A stretch of DNA of 64,000 nt from Ananas comosus (GCF_001540865.1 NC_033627.1:11343874-11407873), one strand, 5' to 3'; positions 11,288-23,953 are shown, numbered from the stretch's first letter. Notes: generated by a model not told the origin, from the letters alone. Translations and numbers: made by a program.

Positions 11288-14200
11288 ATGAGAGGGTCGG
11301 CGGGGCGGCGTTGGTCGGCGGCGGCGGCGGCATGGGTGCGGCGGCAGCCACCGAAGGCGAAGGCGTTCCTGGGGGTGGTGGCGGGCATGGCGGCGCTCGT
11401 CCTCATCCGCGCCCTCGTCCACGACCACGATAACCTCTTCGTCGCCGCCGAGGCCGCCCACGCCCTCGGCATCTCCGTCCTCATCTACAAGCTTATCAAG
11501 GAGAGGACCTGCGCCGGTTCGATTCAATCTCTTTGCTCTCGTTTTTCTTGTTATAATCACTCTTGTTGTTGTTTGATGTGAAATCGAAGTTTTTTTTTTT
11601 CCCCTAATCTTTTAGGATTAGAGATTCAGCTTAAACTGGAAATGGGCGAATTGAAGATTAGAAGGACAAAATTTTGAAGTGAGATGTGGGGAGGGGTTTC
11701 AAAATTAGGGTTTTTTTTTTTTTTTTTTTTTTTTTTCCTGTCAGAGGATCATTTTTTTCAGAATGAATGCATTAGGCTATGTTGGGTCTTTTGGGTCGGT
11801 TTGATTCAATCCTTATCATCCTTTAGGGTTAGAGATTCGGCTTAATTTGGAAATTGGAGAATCGTTTTTTCTTATTGAATTGTATACTGTGTAGTGAATG
11901 CAGCAGCTTGTATTTGATGAGAAATAGATGTGTTATCTTTACCTTTGAAGCATAGGGATCCTGTTTAATTTGGTTTTTGGGTGATAAATAGAAGCTAGGA
12001 AATGGAGGAATTGAAGATTAGTGAGAAGAAGTTTGAAGCTGGGGTGAATTGGGTTTTGAGGTTAGGGTTTTTCCTGTCAGAGGATATTTTTATAGCAAAT
12101 GCAGTAGGCTATGATGGGAATTTTGGGTCAGTTTAACACATTTCTTATCCTCCTATTCTCGTTAGATTGTTGTTGTTGTTGTTTGAGGAAATATAGATCT
12201 GTTATTATTACCTTTTCTTAAGGATGATAGATCCTGGTTAATTTGGTTTCTTGGAAGTAGAATAAGTGAGGAAATTGCGAAATTGAAGATTAGAAGGACC
12301 AAATTTTGAAAGTGAGATGTGGGATGTTGGTGGTTCAATATTAGGGTTTTTTCCCTGTTTAATAGTATGCTCTTTAGAGAGTGTTGTAGGTTTTGGTCAA
12401 ATACTTCCAAATTTTTTCTTGATTTGTTGCTTGTTTTTTAGTAGAATGTGTTTTTTGGGGAAGAGTTGTTGATTTTTTCAGCCTTTTATGCCATTGGTTT
12501 GTTGTCATTCGACAGTGTTGAAGTACATAGCAGATCAGGGAAGACTAGCTTGAGGAATTGGTTGGACAATTTGATAGTGGTTTTGGGAATTAATGAGTTT
12601 GCAGATTTTGCTTCTAAAGTTAGCCATCCGAATTCGATGACTGCTAATTACTGGTTGTCGATTTCCTGCCAACTGGAATAGTGTTGCAGCCTTTTTCCCT
12701 AATTTTAGTTTTATACTAGTGAGAATTATTTTGCCACTAGTACGGGAAATGTATATTTTTGGGCATATTACTGCTCTTCTAACTGGCTGTAGATTGCTAT
12801 TGCACGGCTTTGATTAAGAGAGTTAACCCAGAAATTTGTTTGTCGGTTGATCTTCTTTTATTGGAGCATGTTCTTATGAGGCACAGAGATGCTACAAAAT
12901 TGGCACATTTTTTCTAAGACATTGAAAAGAATCTATTTGAGCTTTAAGTTCAAGATTGTGTGAGGTTTGTAATTGGATCCGCCTTAGGGTTTAGAGCTTA
13001 GGTTGTACTATGTAATCAGTTATCACATTGTTTTCTTTGTCATGCTTTTCTGGGGCACACAAACTCCATCCTAACTATTAAAATAACTAGTGAACAACCG
13101 GGCAAGCTTGTCCTCTCCCCATAACCTGCCTGCAAAGGAAAATGGGGCTATGTACCCTCTTTGCATTGCCTGGTGAAACACCCTGTTCTCATCCTGGCCC
13201 TTTTAACAAAGACTTTCCATCCCAATCCCAGCTAACCCACCTAAAATTCAACCAGCTCTACCTGAAACAATAAGATCTATATCTAAATTGTTATAAACTT
13301 ACAAATAATGAATTGAGTTAATATGTTTAATTCTTCCTCTTCTTTATTCAAAATGGGGTGGGTTCGAGTCGGTTTGTGCAGGAGTGGGATGGATCTCAAG
13401 TCCATTCTAGCTCCAAACCTGCAATGGAATGAAAACTTCTATCCTATCCTTGCTCCATTCCCAGTTTAGGTTGGCCCAAAATTCACCTATCGGAGGTGGG
13501 TCCCTGTAGGTTCCCCTGCTTATTCGCCCTATTGCCATCCCTGAAATTGTACCCACCAGCTAGTATGCATCACATTTGCTTGGATAGCCCTCTCCTTAAA
13601 CATATCTTTTAACTTGTAAATATGCTGGTTGTAAAGAAGTTCATCTTCGCCATCTGACATGCCATTTAGAAAGTTTTTCTATTTTTCTATTTAACTCCCT
13701 TGTGGTCAAGATGGGGTGGATGTGACTAGTAGTTCTCTTTGTGTGACACTGATTTTTAACTTGTAAACATGATGCCTATATTTTTACTTGGCATGAGATC
13801 CTGTAAGGGTGCAACCGCGCAAGCTAGAAATCTATGTATTTCTTTCTTCTTTGCAAGCCAATTTGTATGTTGATTAATCTCTTTGTGATTATGAGAGGTT
13901 TGCCACAGCAATGAACAAATGGATGCATAGTCATGGATCTTTTTCATCCTTTTATCTGACTTGTGCATATTTGTGTAGTCAGTGACATGATATTTCAGCT
14001 TTGAGGCCTTGTTCGGAATCTACAAAATTATATGATACAGTTTTGTAGCTATATATTTTTGCCATGTTGGTTAAATAATTTCGTTACTTCATTGCTTGTG
14101 GATTTTGTTATTTGGGTAATTTTAGTTTTTCCAAATGTTCCATCAATTTATTCTCCTTAATTTTTGAATATTTCAGGACTATCCCTCAAGTCTCAGTATT

Positions 14201-15052
14201 TAACAGCTCTCTTTCTAGCTGTTAGATTATACTGTAGTTTGGTTATGGAATATGACATCCATACCTTGCTGGACAGTGCTACACTTGCAACTACTTTGTG
14301 GGTTATATATATGATCCTTTTTAAACTCAAGGCGAGTTACATGGAGGATAAGGACAACTTTGCAATACATTATGTGGTAAGACATGCTTCTGTAATTTGA
14401 ATGCTGTCATTTCATGCAGTGTATTCTGCTTCGGATCTATCATGTAGGAACTTCTTTGCTGCTTTCACTAAGACCACCTATTCCTTCCACGCTGCTGCCA
14501 CCACCACCTCATGTCATCTACAGGTGGAGACTAGCCAAGCTGGGGCAAGCTTACCTCAGCTCAAGTTTGGCTTGAAATTAATTTCGAGTCTAAATTTAGG
14601 CTCAAACTCGGCTTGAAATTAATTCGAGTTGCACTCGAACGAGCCTAACTTCGAGTTGAGAGAGCTCAAGCCCTAAACGAGCCACTCGAAATTCTTAACA
14701 TCATGCAATCTACAATTTATTTTTCATAGAACATTATCTAGAATTTGATACAAAAACATGTCTAATAGTTCAACATACAAAATAAATACGTGAAATACGG
14801 TATTATAATATTAAGGAGAACGATTTATGAGTTGATATATCTAACCTTGTAACAAATGTTCATTTCTATTTCTATTTTTGTTCCAGCCTCGCATGTGAAA
14901 TAGAGAGAGAGTAATTAGGGTAGGGTTTTGCTAGTTTGATCTGGTGGGCCAGCAAATAACCTTAACTCTATATACATATAATTAAAATACATAATATATA
15001 TTATTATATATAATTAAAATATACTATATATAATTATATATATTTATAAATA

Positions 15053-15102
<50 letters not shown>

Positions 15103-18100
15103 CTAGAGTGAGGCTACTATGCTATCGAAGCACGGAGCCTTCCGTGCTTCCAGCTCGTTCGATGTTGCGACTTTCGAATCGTCGATCGCTCCGTTAAAGT
15201 TGATCTAGAGTATTTGAAGTATCTAGAAAATAAATTTTATGATTTTACGATAATCATTTGCCTAGTGAACGAAGGGGCTCAAAATCAACGGCTGAAAATA
15301 AAAATCTTACAAAATGTAATAATATGACATTAAAATTTTAAATCAAAGATATTGATCTTGTTTTATATAGTATAAAGAATTTTCTATCAAAATTTCACGT
15401 GATTTGGATATTTCTACACCGTTAAACTTGCAAACGGCTCACTACGGCCATTGAAATTTGTTGATTTTGAGCCTATTCGATCACTAGGCAAATGATATCG
15501 AAAAATAATAAAATTTATTTTCTACGTACTCCAAATACTCTAGATCAAGTTTAACGGAGCCGATCGACGATTCGAAAGTCGTAACATCGAAAACAAGCTG
15601 GAAGCATGGAAGGCTCCGTGCTTCCGATAGCATAGTAGCCTCACTCTATATATATATATATATATTCGAGCTTTTCGAGCCTAATTTGAGCAAGCCTAGT
15701 AATACTCAAGCTCGGCTTGAAATAAATTTCGAGTTTTTTTTTTTTTCTTTTCAAGCTCGGCTCAGGTAATTTCGAGTTGAGCTCAAGTGAGCCGAATACC
15801 GAGCCGAATGTGAGCCAAACGCGAGCCGAACACAAGCCGGCTAGCTCATTTGCCAGCCCTAATGTCATCATCTTGCTAGCTTCTGTATCACTATCACAAT
15901 TGACTTCCTTCGTCTGTTGTCATCACTATAACAAGATAGCGCTCTTTCTCTTGTTGTTTTAGGTTATATGAGAATTCTTCTAAAACGACTGTACATATGA
16001 AGGTTGAAACATGGGAAATGACAAATCCCATGAAAACTGACATGTGATCTAAATTGAGACCTATTTGTCAAATGTGATCTCTGGAAAATTGATTCCAGTC
16101 ATGACTTTCAAGACTAGATTTTGTGAAGTAAATAGCCTTTTGGAGCCAAATGAAAAACTGTATAGTCAAGGAAGATTAGATAGCAAGAAGATGAGGAGGT
16201 CCTGATATTTCTTCCTTACAGTTGACATGTTTGCTTATTTTTCTTTTATGTTTTGTATTCTCTAGATGATATTAATGTGGTTTTTGTTGCGTGTGTTTTG
16301 AAGTTGGTTGTAAGAGGAATCTCTTGGTTGCATTGATGTAGAGATTTTCTTCAGCAACTAAACTAGTTGGATTTAGCAGCTAGTTGTTATGTCAAAAAAT
16401 TATGGAAAGTGTTACTGTGGTTGATCCTGTATGTTTTTTAAGTTTCCTTAGCCACCGTTTGGTTCGGGGTTAAGAAAAAGTAGCTATTCCAGGGATAGGG
16501 TTAAGTTCAGGGTTAAAATGGTGTTAAAATTTTTTTATGTTTGGTTGGAGGTTGGAGTTAGTCTAGGATAGTGAACAAAAGTGTTTGGTTGGAGTAGGTG
16601 GGATAAGAAGATAATGATTGATAAAGAAGAAAAAGGTGAGGGCTCGGGATGTGTGCGGGGTTAAAGTTGGGAGGGAGAGTGGGGTTAATGATTGATAAAG
16701 AAGAAAAAGGTGAGGGCTCGGAATGCGCGCGGGGTTAATGTTGGAAGGGGGAGTGGGGTTAGTAAACCCCACTAACCCGGTTTGGGGTCGGGTTTACTAA
16801 CCCCACCCCTTAAGAGTGGTGTTTGGGTATAAATTGGGGGTTAAGGGGTTATTCCACCCCTTAACCCCCAACCAAACGGTGGCTTAGTATTACCACTTTT
16901 GTTTTTTATCAGCTTAAACTTATAAGATGTCATCAATTCATTTGAGATGGTTTGGATATCTCCAGGCAACAGAAGAACACTAAAAGAAAGATAGAATACT
17001 GAGTGAAGATATAGCAACCATTGTATTAGATCACTTAAATGTTGCATAACTCTTAATACGGCTGAATGGAGAAAGATGATTCATTTAATGGCCGGTATTA
17101 GTTGGTTTATAAGCGTTTGCTGATGTTATTGCTGTGGCATTGGTTTTGGTCACTAGAAATGAACTGCTAAACTTGTGGTGGTTAAAGCTAGAGGATACTC
17201 AGTTTCCTTATCTTAATGTAGTTTCATCTATACGTTTACTATATTGAAACTCACTACCACGTAGATGTCAATGATAACCTTCTGGCTTAAGGATTGAAGT
17301 GGTAAGAAGTCAGTTGAGAGATACTAACAATATCTCGGTTGAAATACATCTTTTTGGATGGGAAAGATTTAAATTGACTTCTTGGAACAGTTTTAAGGAT
17401 TTGGAACATTCATCGTCATTAGTGGTCCAAAATCATGAAGTAATGAAGAGTAATACGTAAAATGTTTAATTCATACTATTTTTCAGCAAGATTTTCCTCA
17501 AATCATGCATCCAAACATTGATATATGGTGAACGGTTTGATGAAGGAACCAGTAATGATTTTCTTGCATTTTTTCATTCTTTTATTCTATCACATATAAG
17601 CCTGTAGCTGTATTAAGTAATAATTAAATAAATATTGTGTAACAGGTGTTGCCTTGTGCCTTGTTGGCCCTTCTTATTCATCCTTCAACATCACATAATA
17701 TAATAAACAGGATCTTTTGGGCCTTTTGTGTTTACCTGGAAGCTGTTTCTGTGCTGCCTCAACTACGGCTGATGCAAAATACAAAGGTAATTTGGGAAAT
17801 AAAAGTCCAATTAATTTAGGAGGCAGTATTCCTCACACTCTTTTTTTGTTTGTTCTCAGATCGTAGAACCCTTCACAGCTCACTACGTGTTTGCGTTGGG
17901 AGTAGCTAGATTTTTGAGTTGCGCACATTGGGTTCTTCAGGTCAGAGTGTCAAAAATTTTCTTATGTCTTTTTGCATTTATTTGATAAGCTTCGATTAAT
18001 CTTATGTTATTTATATTATTCTGCATGGTTGTATCAGTATAGTTTATCTATATGAGTATAGTTTTGGTTATCTACGTATTGACCTTATGTTATTAATTGG

Positions 18101-18970
18101 GTCCAGCCGTCAGGTGTTATTACATTTTTCTATGGGAGAGATGGTGTGGCAGTTGACTCCACTCCCACATCATCTCTTGAAGAGGATATGGCATCTGATT
18201 CACAGTAGCCTTGGAGATGATGTAATTTAGCTTAGACTCAAGCATAATTGAAAACGAAGTTCAACGCATCAATTGCAAGGATTTGAAGTTTGGTGACCTA
18301 TTTATCATTTGTTTAGTGGCTAATGGTCTAGTTTATACTATTTTGTTTTTAAATTGTGAACGGAAATATGCCTATAGTTTTCTAACTACAACTAAATAAG
18401 TCGGCTATTTAGTGCTAGTATGTTTGTACAATATGAATAAATAAACTTTCCATGATTCAGGTTTTGGATACTCGTGGACGACTGTTGACTGCTTTAGGGT
18501 ACGGATTGTGGCCGCCTGTGGTTCTTCTCTCTGAAATTGTCCAAACTTTCATCCTCGCGGATTTCTGCTATTATTATGTTAAGAGGTAATTAAACTGCCA
18601 ACATTCCACATGGTACACCTTGTAATATTATTGGTCTTTTGGGATTTATGGTTAACAAAAAAGGAAAAAGTACACTTTTTCATTGTTTTGCAATTTTTGT
18701 CCATTTTGTCGTTTATGAAACTGGTATAAAATCTCATTTCAGGAGTGAAATGCCCCTGACATGAATTTATACACTAAGAAAGAAGATATTTCAGACATTA
18801 AACAACTAAAGTGGACTGAAATTGCAAGATCAGAAAACTCGGGCCTTTTTCTTCCCCCTTTTTTTTTGTGCGTGCAGAGTGCTGAATAATATTCTAATAA
18901 TTCCTATGGTTTCGATTACAGTCTTGTAGGCGGGCAATTGGTTCTACGTCTTCCTTCCGGAGTGGTGTAA
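11288..18970 (+). CDS. ERD2-related protein (KDEL-receptor family), complete six-exon gene
   Basis: Coding exons are 11288-11516, 14177-14376, 17646-17786, 17860-17940, 18461-18585 and 18922-18970. They total 825 nt (274 residues plus TAA), all with GT-AG borders and consistent phases. The protein has the extended N-terminus WVRRQPPKAKAFLGVVAG, then DHDNLFVAAEAAH, ERTCAGLSLKSQ, MEYDIHTLLD, NRIFWAFCVYLEAVSVLPQL, MQNTKIVEPFTAHYVFALG, ARFLSCAHWVLQ and the tail LRLPSGVV. These are signatures of the ER lumen protein-retaining receptor family: multi-spanning Golgi/ER membrane proteins. Canonical ERD2 is about 215 residues. The extra 55-60 N-terminal residues, with one more hydrophobic segment, place it in the plant ERD2-related subgroup, for which KDEL-ligand retrieval is less certain. 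The start is the first ATG in frame with the conserved N-terminus; exon 1 is very GC-rich. Introns 1 and 2 are about 2.7 and 3.3 kb and hold repeats. Confidence 0.95.
11517..12420. repeat. Degenerate tandem repeats at the start of intron 1
   Basis: Three successive blocks (about 11520-11800, 11800-12120 and 12130-12400) share words in the same order: gaattgaagattag, a gtgagatgtggg-like stretch, attagggttttt, cctgtcagaggat and taggctatg(t/a)tggg. The copies are diverged. They lie directly after the first exon; whether they affect expression is unknown. Confidence 0.6.
14535..15862. mobile_element. GAGC/CTCG-rich repeat element, copy 2, in intron 2
   Basis: The right end read in reverse is AGGGCTGGCAAATGAGCT, matching the left end of copy 1 at 2277. 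Both outer portions consist of repeated gctcgaa/gagccgag words. The centre has (TA)n tracts with the 543-bp hairpin-ended MITE E2 inserted between them. It lies between exons 2 and 3 of the ERD2-like gene. Confidence 0.6.
15105..15647. mobile_element. Hairpin-ended MITE E2, long body type (543 bp)
   Basis: Ends are AGAGTGAGGCTACTATGCTA and its near-perfect inverted copy, directly flanked by TA runs. Each arm carries a hairpin with stem GAAGCACGG around agcc. Deeper arms stay complementary (gatctagagtatttgaagta against ccaaatactctagatc; catttgcctagtgaacgaa against ttcgatcactaggcaaatg). No coding capacity. Confidence 0.85.
16451..16883. mobile_element. Tourist-like MITE with TTA target duplication
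   Basis: The terminal inverted repeat GCCACCGTTTGGTT is flanked by TTA on both sides (16448-16450 and 16884-16886). TTA duplication with TTTGGTT-type ends is diagnostic of PIF-Harbinger/Tourist elements. The interior has a direct repeat of about 80 bp (gggatgtgtgcggggttaa, gaatgcgcgcggggttaat). It lies in intron 2 of the ERD2-like gene. Confidence 0.85.
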
Positions 18971-19680
18971 CAGAGGAGAAACGTTCGCTGCTTCTCAGGT
19001 TTAGTATATTCTGAAATAACAACTCAAATTGGAGGTAGGTGTCCTTTTAATCTTGTATTCCCTTCGTCAGTCGCGAGATTTGAGCTACATCTTGTGATAT
19101 TTTGAGGTATAAATCAATTGCAGTAAGTTGTACCAAATCTTAAATATAAAAATGTAGATATTTGGAAGGGGGGAAATGAGTAAAACTAGAAGAGCTTAGC
19201 AATCGCATTTTTAACACCTATGTGATTGATTGCATGCATATTTATATGCTTCAGGGTGCTTATTTGTGTGTATTTGGATTCGCGAGCCGTATTTGTGCTG
19301 CTTGGGCTAATAATTAGGTTAATTTGAGGTTTGTTTCCAAATGTTGATAACTTGACCTAAACTGTTACAAAAGGTCTTCCATGTGATAACGTTGTCGTCG
19401 TCTCATCCTTTTCCGGGCTAGATGGTGGGTTTGTTGTCTACTGGCCTGATGTCGTTGGGAAAGTCTTGTTAGTGCTTTTTCGAACAGCTTATCGAATCGT
19501 CACTTGTAAGTTGTTGTATAGAAGAAGCTCCACCTGAGCCAATTAGGTCTCAGAAAATTCCTCTTCATGATTAGTTTATCTACATTTGAATCTGAGGGAG
19601 TTAATCTACTACTCCATGTAGTAGAAAATCATTCCTTTTATTATTATTATTTTTTTAATATCTTCCGAAGAATGTTTCAA
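18971..19680 (+). other. Probable 3' untranslated region of the ERD2-like gene
   Basis: Sequence after the TAA at 18968 is single-copy in appearance and has no other gene. No unambiguous polyadenylation signal could be chosen. A cag/gatgtttt acceptor-like site near 20892 could mark a spliced 3' exon, but this is speculative. Confidence 0.35.
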
Positions 19681-19802
19681 ATGTTTCTTATTGTTTTTTG
19701 GGTGGACATCAATTTGCACCCCTGAGGTTTATCTTGTTTTTACTTTGTCACTCTATAGTTTAAAAGTTGCATTTAATTAATTACCCCGTAATTTTATCTT
19801 TA

Positions 19803-20504
19803 GGGTGCGTTTGGTTCGCGCTATCTTTTAAAGATTCCTATTAATCCAATAGGAATAAAAAAATATGACGGTATTTGACTAAACGCACTAGGTAATCTAG
19901 TTGGTAATATTAAATTTACTTGGGAGTAAGATTCACCCCAAAGTACTAATCTCATTTCCTTAAGGAAAGGTGGGTATTCTCATATTAATGGATTGAGATA
20001 ATCATAATATGTCTAATCTCTTTCTTTCTTCCTACCCGCCGGGTAATTGATATTATTTTTCTTTACACTCTAACCTTATATCTCTCTCTAAACTTATTTT
20101 TCTCTCTAAAATTTAACTTTTTTTTCTCTCTCTAAACTAAGCTTTCTCTCTCTCTTTCTAAAATTTCAACTCTCTCACTCCCTCTAATTTTGACTATATT
20201 TTCTCTAATTTCGACTATATCTTTCTTTCTATGTTTTTAATTATGCTCTCTCTCTAACTTATACTCTCTCTCCCTTTTTTTCTAAAAAGATGTTGAAACT
20301 TTCGGTAACATTATTTAAAATTAAATAAATAAATTAATTAATTAATTGTATATTTTTTGTAATATTAAATAACATGGCTAATTAATATTATTGTGCGAAC
20401 CAAACACAGGAATTCTACATTCTTAGTAATAGGATGAATAGGAATAAGATTCTTGAATATCTTTTATTCTTAGTAATCTTTCATAATGCGAACCAAACGC
20501 ACCC
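19803..20504. mobile_element. Tourist-like MITE with TTA target duplication (702 bp)
   Basis: The terminal inverted repeat GGGTGCGTTTGGTTCG is flanked by TTA at 19800-19802 and 20505-20507. The interior is rich in ctctct and has no reading frame. It is inserted into an older repeat whose left part (tttgcacccctgaggttta) is at 19710 and whose continuation starts at 20508. Confidence 0.9.
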
Positions 20505-20507
20505 TTA

Positions 20508-22600
20508 TGTTTATCTTAAAAACTACTATCAAATAAGGTAGTGGATAACCATAGTCTTTTTTGTTTTTTAATCATTGGGTGATCTGTAGGGGGTGTAATC
20601 TGGGCCGGGCCGTGCCGTGCCGGTCGGTGGTGCCGGACTCCCGTTTGACACCCCTCATGACACGACAAAGTATAAATGAGATAAATCAAGTGTAATTTTT
20701 TGAATCATAAAGTGGCAAAGCAAAACTGAGCTAAACCGCACGATGACAAATTGAAGTTTACCCTTATTTTTCCGAGCAATGCAAGGTTCACACCCCAAAA
20801 GGGGTGTAATAAATTATATATATATATCCTTTTCTGGAATACACATACACCTGGCATTTTTCTATCTTTTCTTTAACTCTCCTCTTTTGCAGGATGTTTT
20901 ACCAAGGGATTGTGTTTAGTTAACATGAAAAGCACATGAAAGTAGAAAGATACACAGCTCTGATTACTGGATTTTGGAGTTTGTGATTGTTTGGGTGAAA
21001 GTGTGAAGTTCTTAGAAATTGGTTCTTTTCTGTTGTTTGTACTTCTACTCTCCTATTGTTTTTTTTTCTGAGGCCTTATGTGCAAAACCCAAAAAAAAGG
21101 GTACTTTTTTACTTCTATAAAATTAGAAAAAGTCTTGTACCACACTTTCACCATATTATATTATCAGTAACAAGTAAATCACATCCCTACCTCTTCCTCG
21201 GAGAAAAATATAGTGAAAATATTTTTCTATTAACTATGATGGAACGGGAGATCCTAAGGAATACAATCTTATTGATTGGAGACGCTACGTAACTGGCGCA
21301 TTCTAATGTTTTCTTTTCGTAAAATAGAGATAATAGGACTACAATAGAATGTATCTCAGTCCTCTAACTAAAATAATAAAAATACTCTATGCATAGATAT
21401 TTTTTGCATATGAGCCTTTAGCAAAATAAAGTCCTTTTTTCTGCGCACAAAAATTTTGTGCATGCAAACTGCAGAAAAATAAAGCCTGTCCAGTCCGTGC
21501 ACAGTTTTTCTTTTTGTACGCAAACTTGTAGGAAAATAAAAACCCTTCACTCCATGTACATAAATTTTTTATATACGAACCTGCATGAAAATAAAGTGAT
21601 AAAGGACCATTTTGATTTGACAACTTGATCTTTTCAAATTTTAATTTTACTATCCAACTTTTTTTATTTATTTGATTTGAGTCGGTCCACAATACTTTCA
21701 TTTCAAAATTTAAAAGAAATTACTTATTTTAATAAATTTCTAATTATGAGAATTACATAAAATTTACTAACTAAATCTGGTACTATGAGCGGCAACTTTA
21801 AAATTTGAAGTTAAAATGCAGTTGACCGATTTAAATCAAATAAATCGAAAAGTTGGGTCGTAAAGTCAAAACTTTGAAGGATCAGATAGTCGAATAAAAA
21901 TGATCCTTAGTTCAGATAAATTTTGTACGTTTTTACAAAATAAAGTCCTGGTTAAGTGGATATTTTTGAATGAAAGTTCATAAGAGTTTAGTAGGTGGAA
22001 TCAAAATAAATGTTTAAGTCGATCAATAATCTTTGGATCTAAGATCATAAAACCTACTTAGCTTTGTGAGCTCATGTTCTCAACTCTTCTCAACTATCAT
22101 TTAATGAGGTTTAATTAATAATAAATCTCGACACTTCGTTGTGTATAAGGGCACGTGTATGGTGTACCGGATCCTACCCGTGATCTCCAAGTTCACAATA
22201 AATAATTCAACAACAATTCTTTTTTCTTTTTTTTTTTTCTTTTTTTTCAACTCCAAAATTCTTTTTCATTTATACTACATGTATACAATCCACAAAGTTT
22301 GAGACTCAAATCAAAATCATCTATTAAAGAGAGAACTTTACGTACCCTTCTGTGGTTTATTCTTTCTTTTCTTAACTTTTAGTATTTTTATGATTTTATC
22401 TGCATCATTTAAAAATTCTGTAGCTTATATTTTGTTGGACTAGGATTGGGATAATTTTTTATGTAAGCTATATCTATATACAGAGAGAGAGAGAGAGAGT
22501 TCAATTAGGACACTGTTAATAGTACACACTATCTACTTTTTTGCCTACTCAGCCCTAGGCATCCAATGATTATAGATAATCCTAGCAAAATTACTTTGTT
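20508..22600. other. Intergenic stretch with dispersed repeats, no supported gene
   Basis: It holds the outer remnant of the repeat interrupted at 19803, a foldback repeat near 21596-21940 (family of 9405), short stretches repeating gtgcatgcaaa/aataaagtcc-like words (21390-21600), and a (GA)n tract at 22482-22499. Minus-strand frames around 21368-21701 and a plus-strand frame at 21056-21292 are AT-biased and show no domain. Confidence 0.5.
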
Positions 22601-22649
22601 GGTCAGTAATCTATTAAATTATATGAATCCTCAATATGTTTTGTCACGT

Positions 22650-23083
22650 GGCAAGTTTTTCTTTATCTTCACCGCCATGTGATTCTTCCCTTTCTCTTCA
22701 TCAAATTTTTAATTAACGTATCCAATTAATACATCTGAAATGGCCTACTACTAAACTTCCAATTAATGTATTTAAATTCTCCATTAAATGTTTAATCAAC
22801 GTATCTAATTAATACATCTGAAATGGCCTACTACTAAACTTCCAATTAATGTATTTAAATGGTTCTCTATCAAGTTTTTCTTCACCTTCACCACCATGTG
22901 ATTCTTCCCCTTCTCTTCATCAAATTTTTAATTAACGTATCTAATTAATACATCTAAAATGGCCCACTACTAAACTTCCAATTAATGTATTTAAATTCTC
23001 CATTAAATGTTTAATTAACGTATCTAATTAATACATCTAAAATGGCCCACTGCTAAACTTCCAATTAATGTATTTAAATGCTC
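22650..23083. repeat. Higher-order tandem repeat, about 230-bp unit in two copies with internal 100-bp subunits
   Basis: Four subunits share aattaacgtatctaattaat (with minor variants), then acatctgaaatggcc or acatctaaaatggccc, then ctaaacttccaattaatg and tatttaaat. The first and third subunits are preceded by ttcttcatcaaatttttaatt and the second and fourth by tctccattaaatgttt, showing that a two-subunit block was duplicated. Confidence 0.85.
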
Positions 23084-23238
23084 CCTCTGTCATTATAATT
23101 CTCACCATTTTATTTCTAATTAATTTATTACGATCCTTCACTTTTCCTCCACAAGACTTCTAATTAATCCATCTTCGTCAAGTTTAATTTGTTTATTTAT
23201 TTTAATTATTTTGTATATACAATTTTGAAATTATCAAA

Positions 23239-23515
23239 ATGAGAAGCTCAAATAACAAGTTGGAGGAAACTGCGAGGAAATCAAGAGGAAAAAAAAGAAT
23301 GCTCAGGTAATATAGAAATTTTTTTTTAAAAGCAAAGTAGATAGTAATTTTAATTGTTTCATCAGGAAAAATTTAATTACTAACATTATTTTCTATACAC
23401 ACTTTTCAAAATTATGTTCATAAGAAGTTTTGAAATATTGCCTTAAATAACTTGAATGTGTACTCTTATTTGCAGTTTAATCCAGTCTTCTGATTCCGAT
23501 GAAGAAGAGAAGTGA
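23239..23515 (+). CDS. Possible two-exon mini-gene or captured gene fragment (35 residues)
   Basis: Exon 23239-23306 begins ATG and ends at ag/gtaata; exon 23476-23515 follows a tttgcag acceptor and ends TGA. The joined frame reads MRSSNNKLEETARKSRGKKR, then ML, S, and LIQSSDSDEEEK: a basic half followed by an acidic Ser/Asp/Glu end. It lies upstream of a Helitron 3' terminus, so it may be a fragment of a host gene captured by that element. I do not recognise the family. The splice sites are good but the length is small, so chance is a real alternative. Confidence 0.3.
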
Positions 23516-23649
23516 AGATTTTTCCAGCAAAACTATCATAAGATCTAATTTCTATAATTTGAAGGATATGTGTAAGAGACTTATTTTATTTTGAACTTTA
23601 TAGCATGAAGTTTATAGTATGAATTTTAGAATTTGGTAAAATTTTTAAG

Positions 23650-23912
23650 TTTCTAGACACAATTTATTGAAGAATAGTGATATTTTGGAGCCATATAACT
23701 TTCATTCCAAATTTTATAATTTAAAAAAATTAGTATTTAGGATTCTAAATATAATTTTATTTTTTAAAATTTTAAATTTTCTAGACACAATTTATTGAAG
23801 AATAGTGATATTTTGGAGCCATATAACTTTCATTCCAAATTTTATAATTTAAAAAAATTAGTATTTAGGATTCTAAATATAATTTTATTTTTTAAAATTT
23901 TAAATTTGGGAT
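23650..23912. repeat. Tandem duplication, about 130-bp unit, two near-identical copies
   Basis: The unit starts tttctagacacaatttattg and ends aattttattttttaaaat. The two copies look identical along the parts compared, so the duplication is recent. Confidence 0.9.
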
Positions 23913-23918
23913 TCTATT

Positions 23919-23953
23919 ATCTACCCGCCGCATCGCGCGGATTTCTGCACTAG
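23919..23953 (+). mobile_element. Helitron 3' terminus (hairpin plus CTAG)
   Basis: A GC hairpin, CCCGCCGCATCGCGCGG, is followed 10 nt later by CTAG and then T, the classic CTRR-type 3' end of plant Helitrons, which insert between A and T. The element would extend leftward; its 5' end was not located, and no Rep/helicase frame is visible, so it is non-autonomous. Confidence 0.7.

Noticed and set aside
11072..11560. 162-residue minus-strand frame opposite exon 1 of the ERD2-like gene
   Set aside because: It is the antisense shadow of a GC-rich coding exon and of the CT-repeat leader; no homology is apparent.
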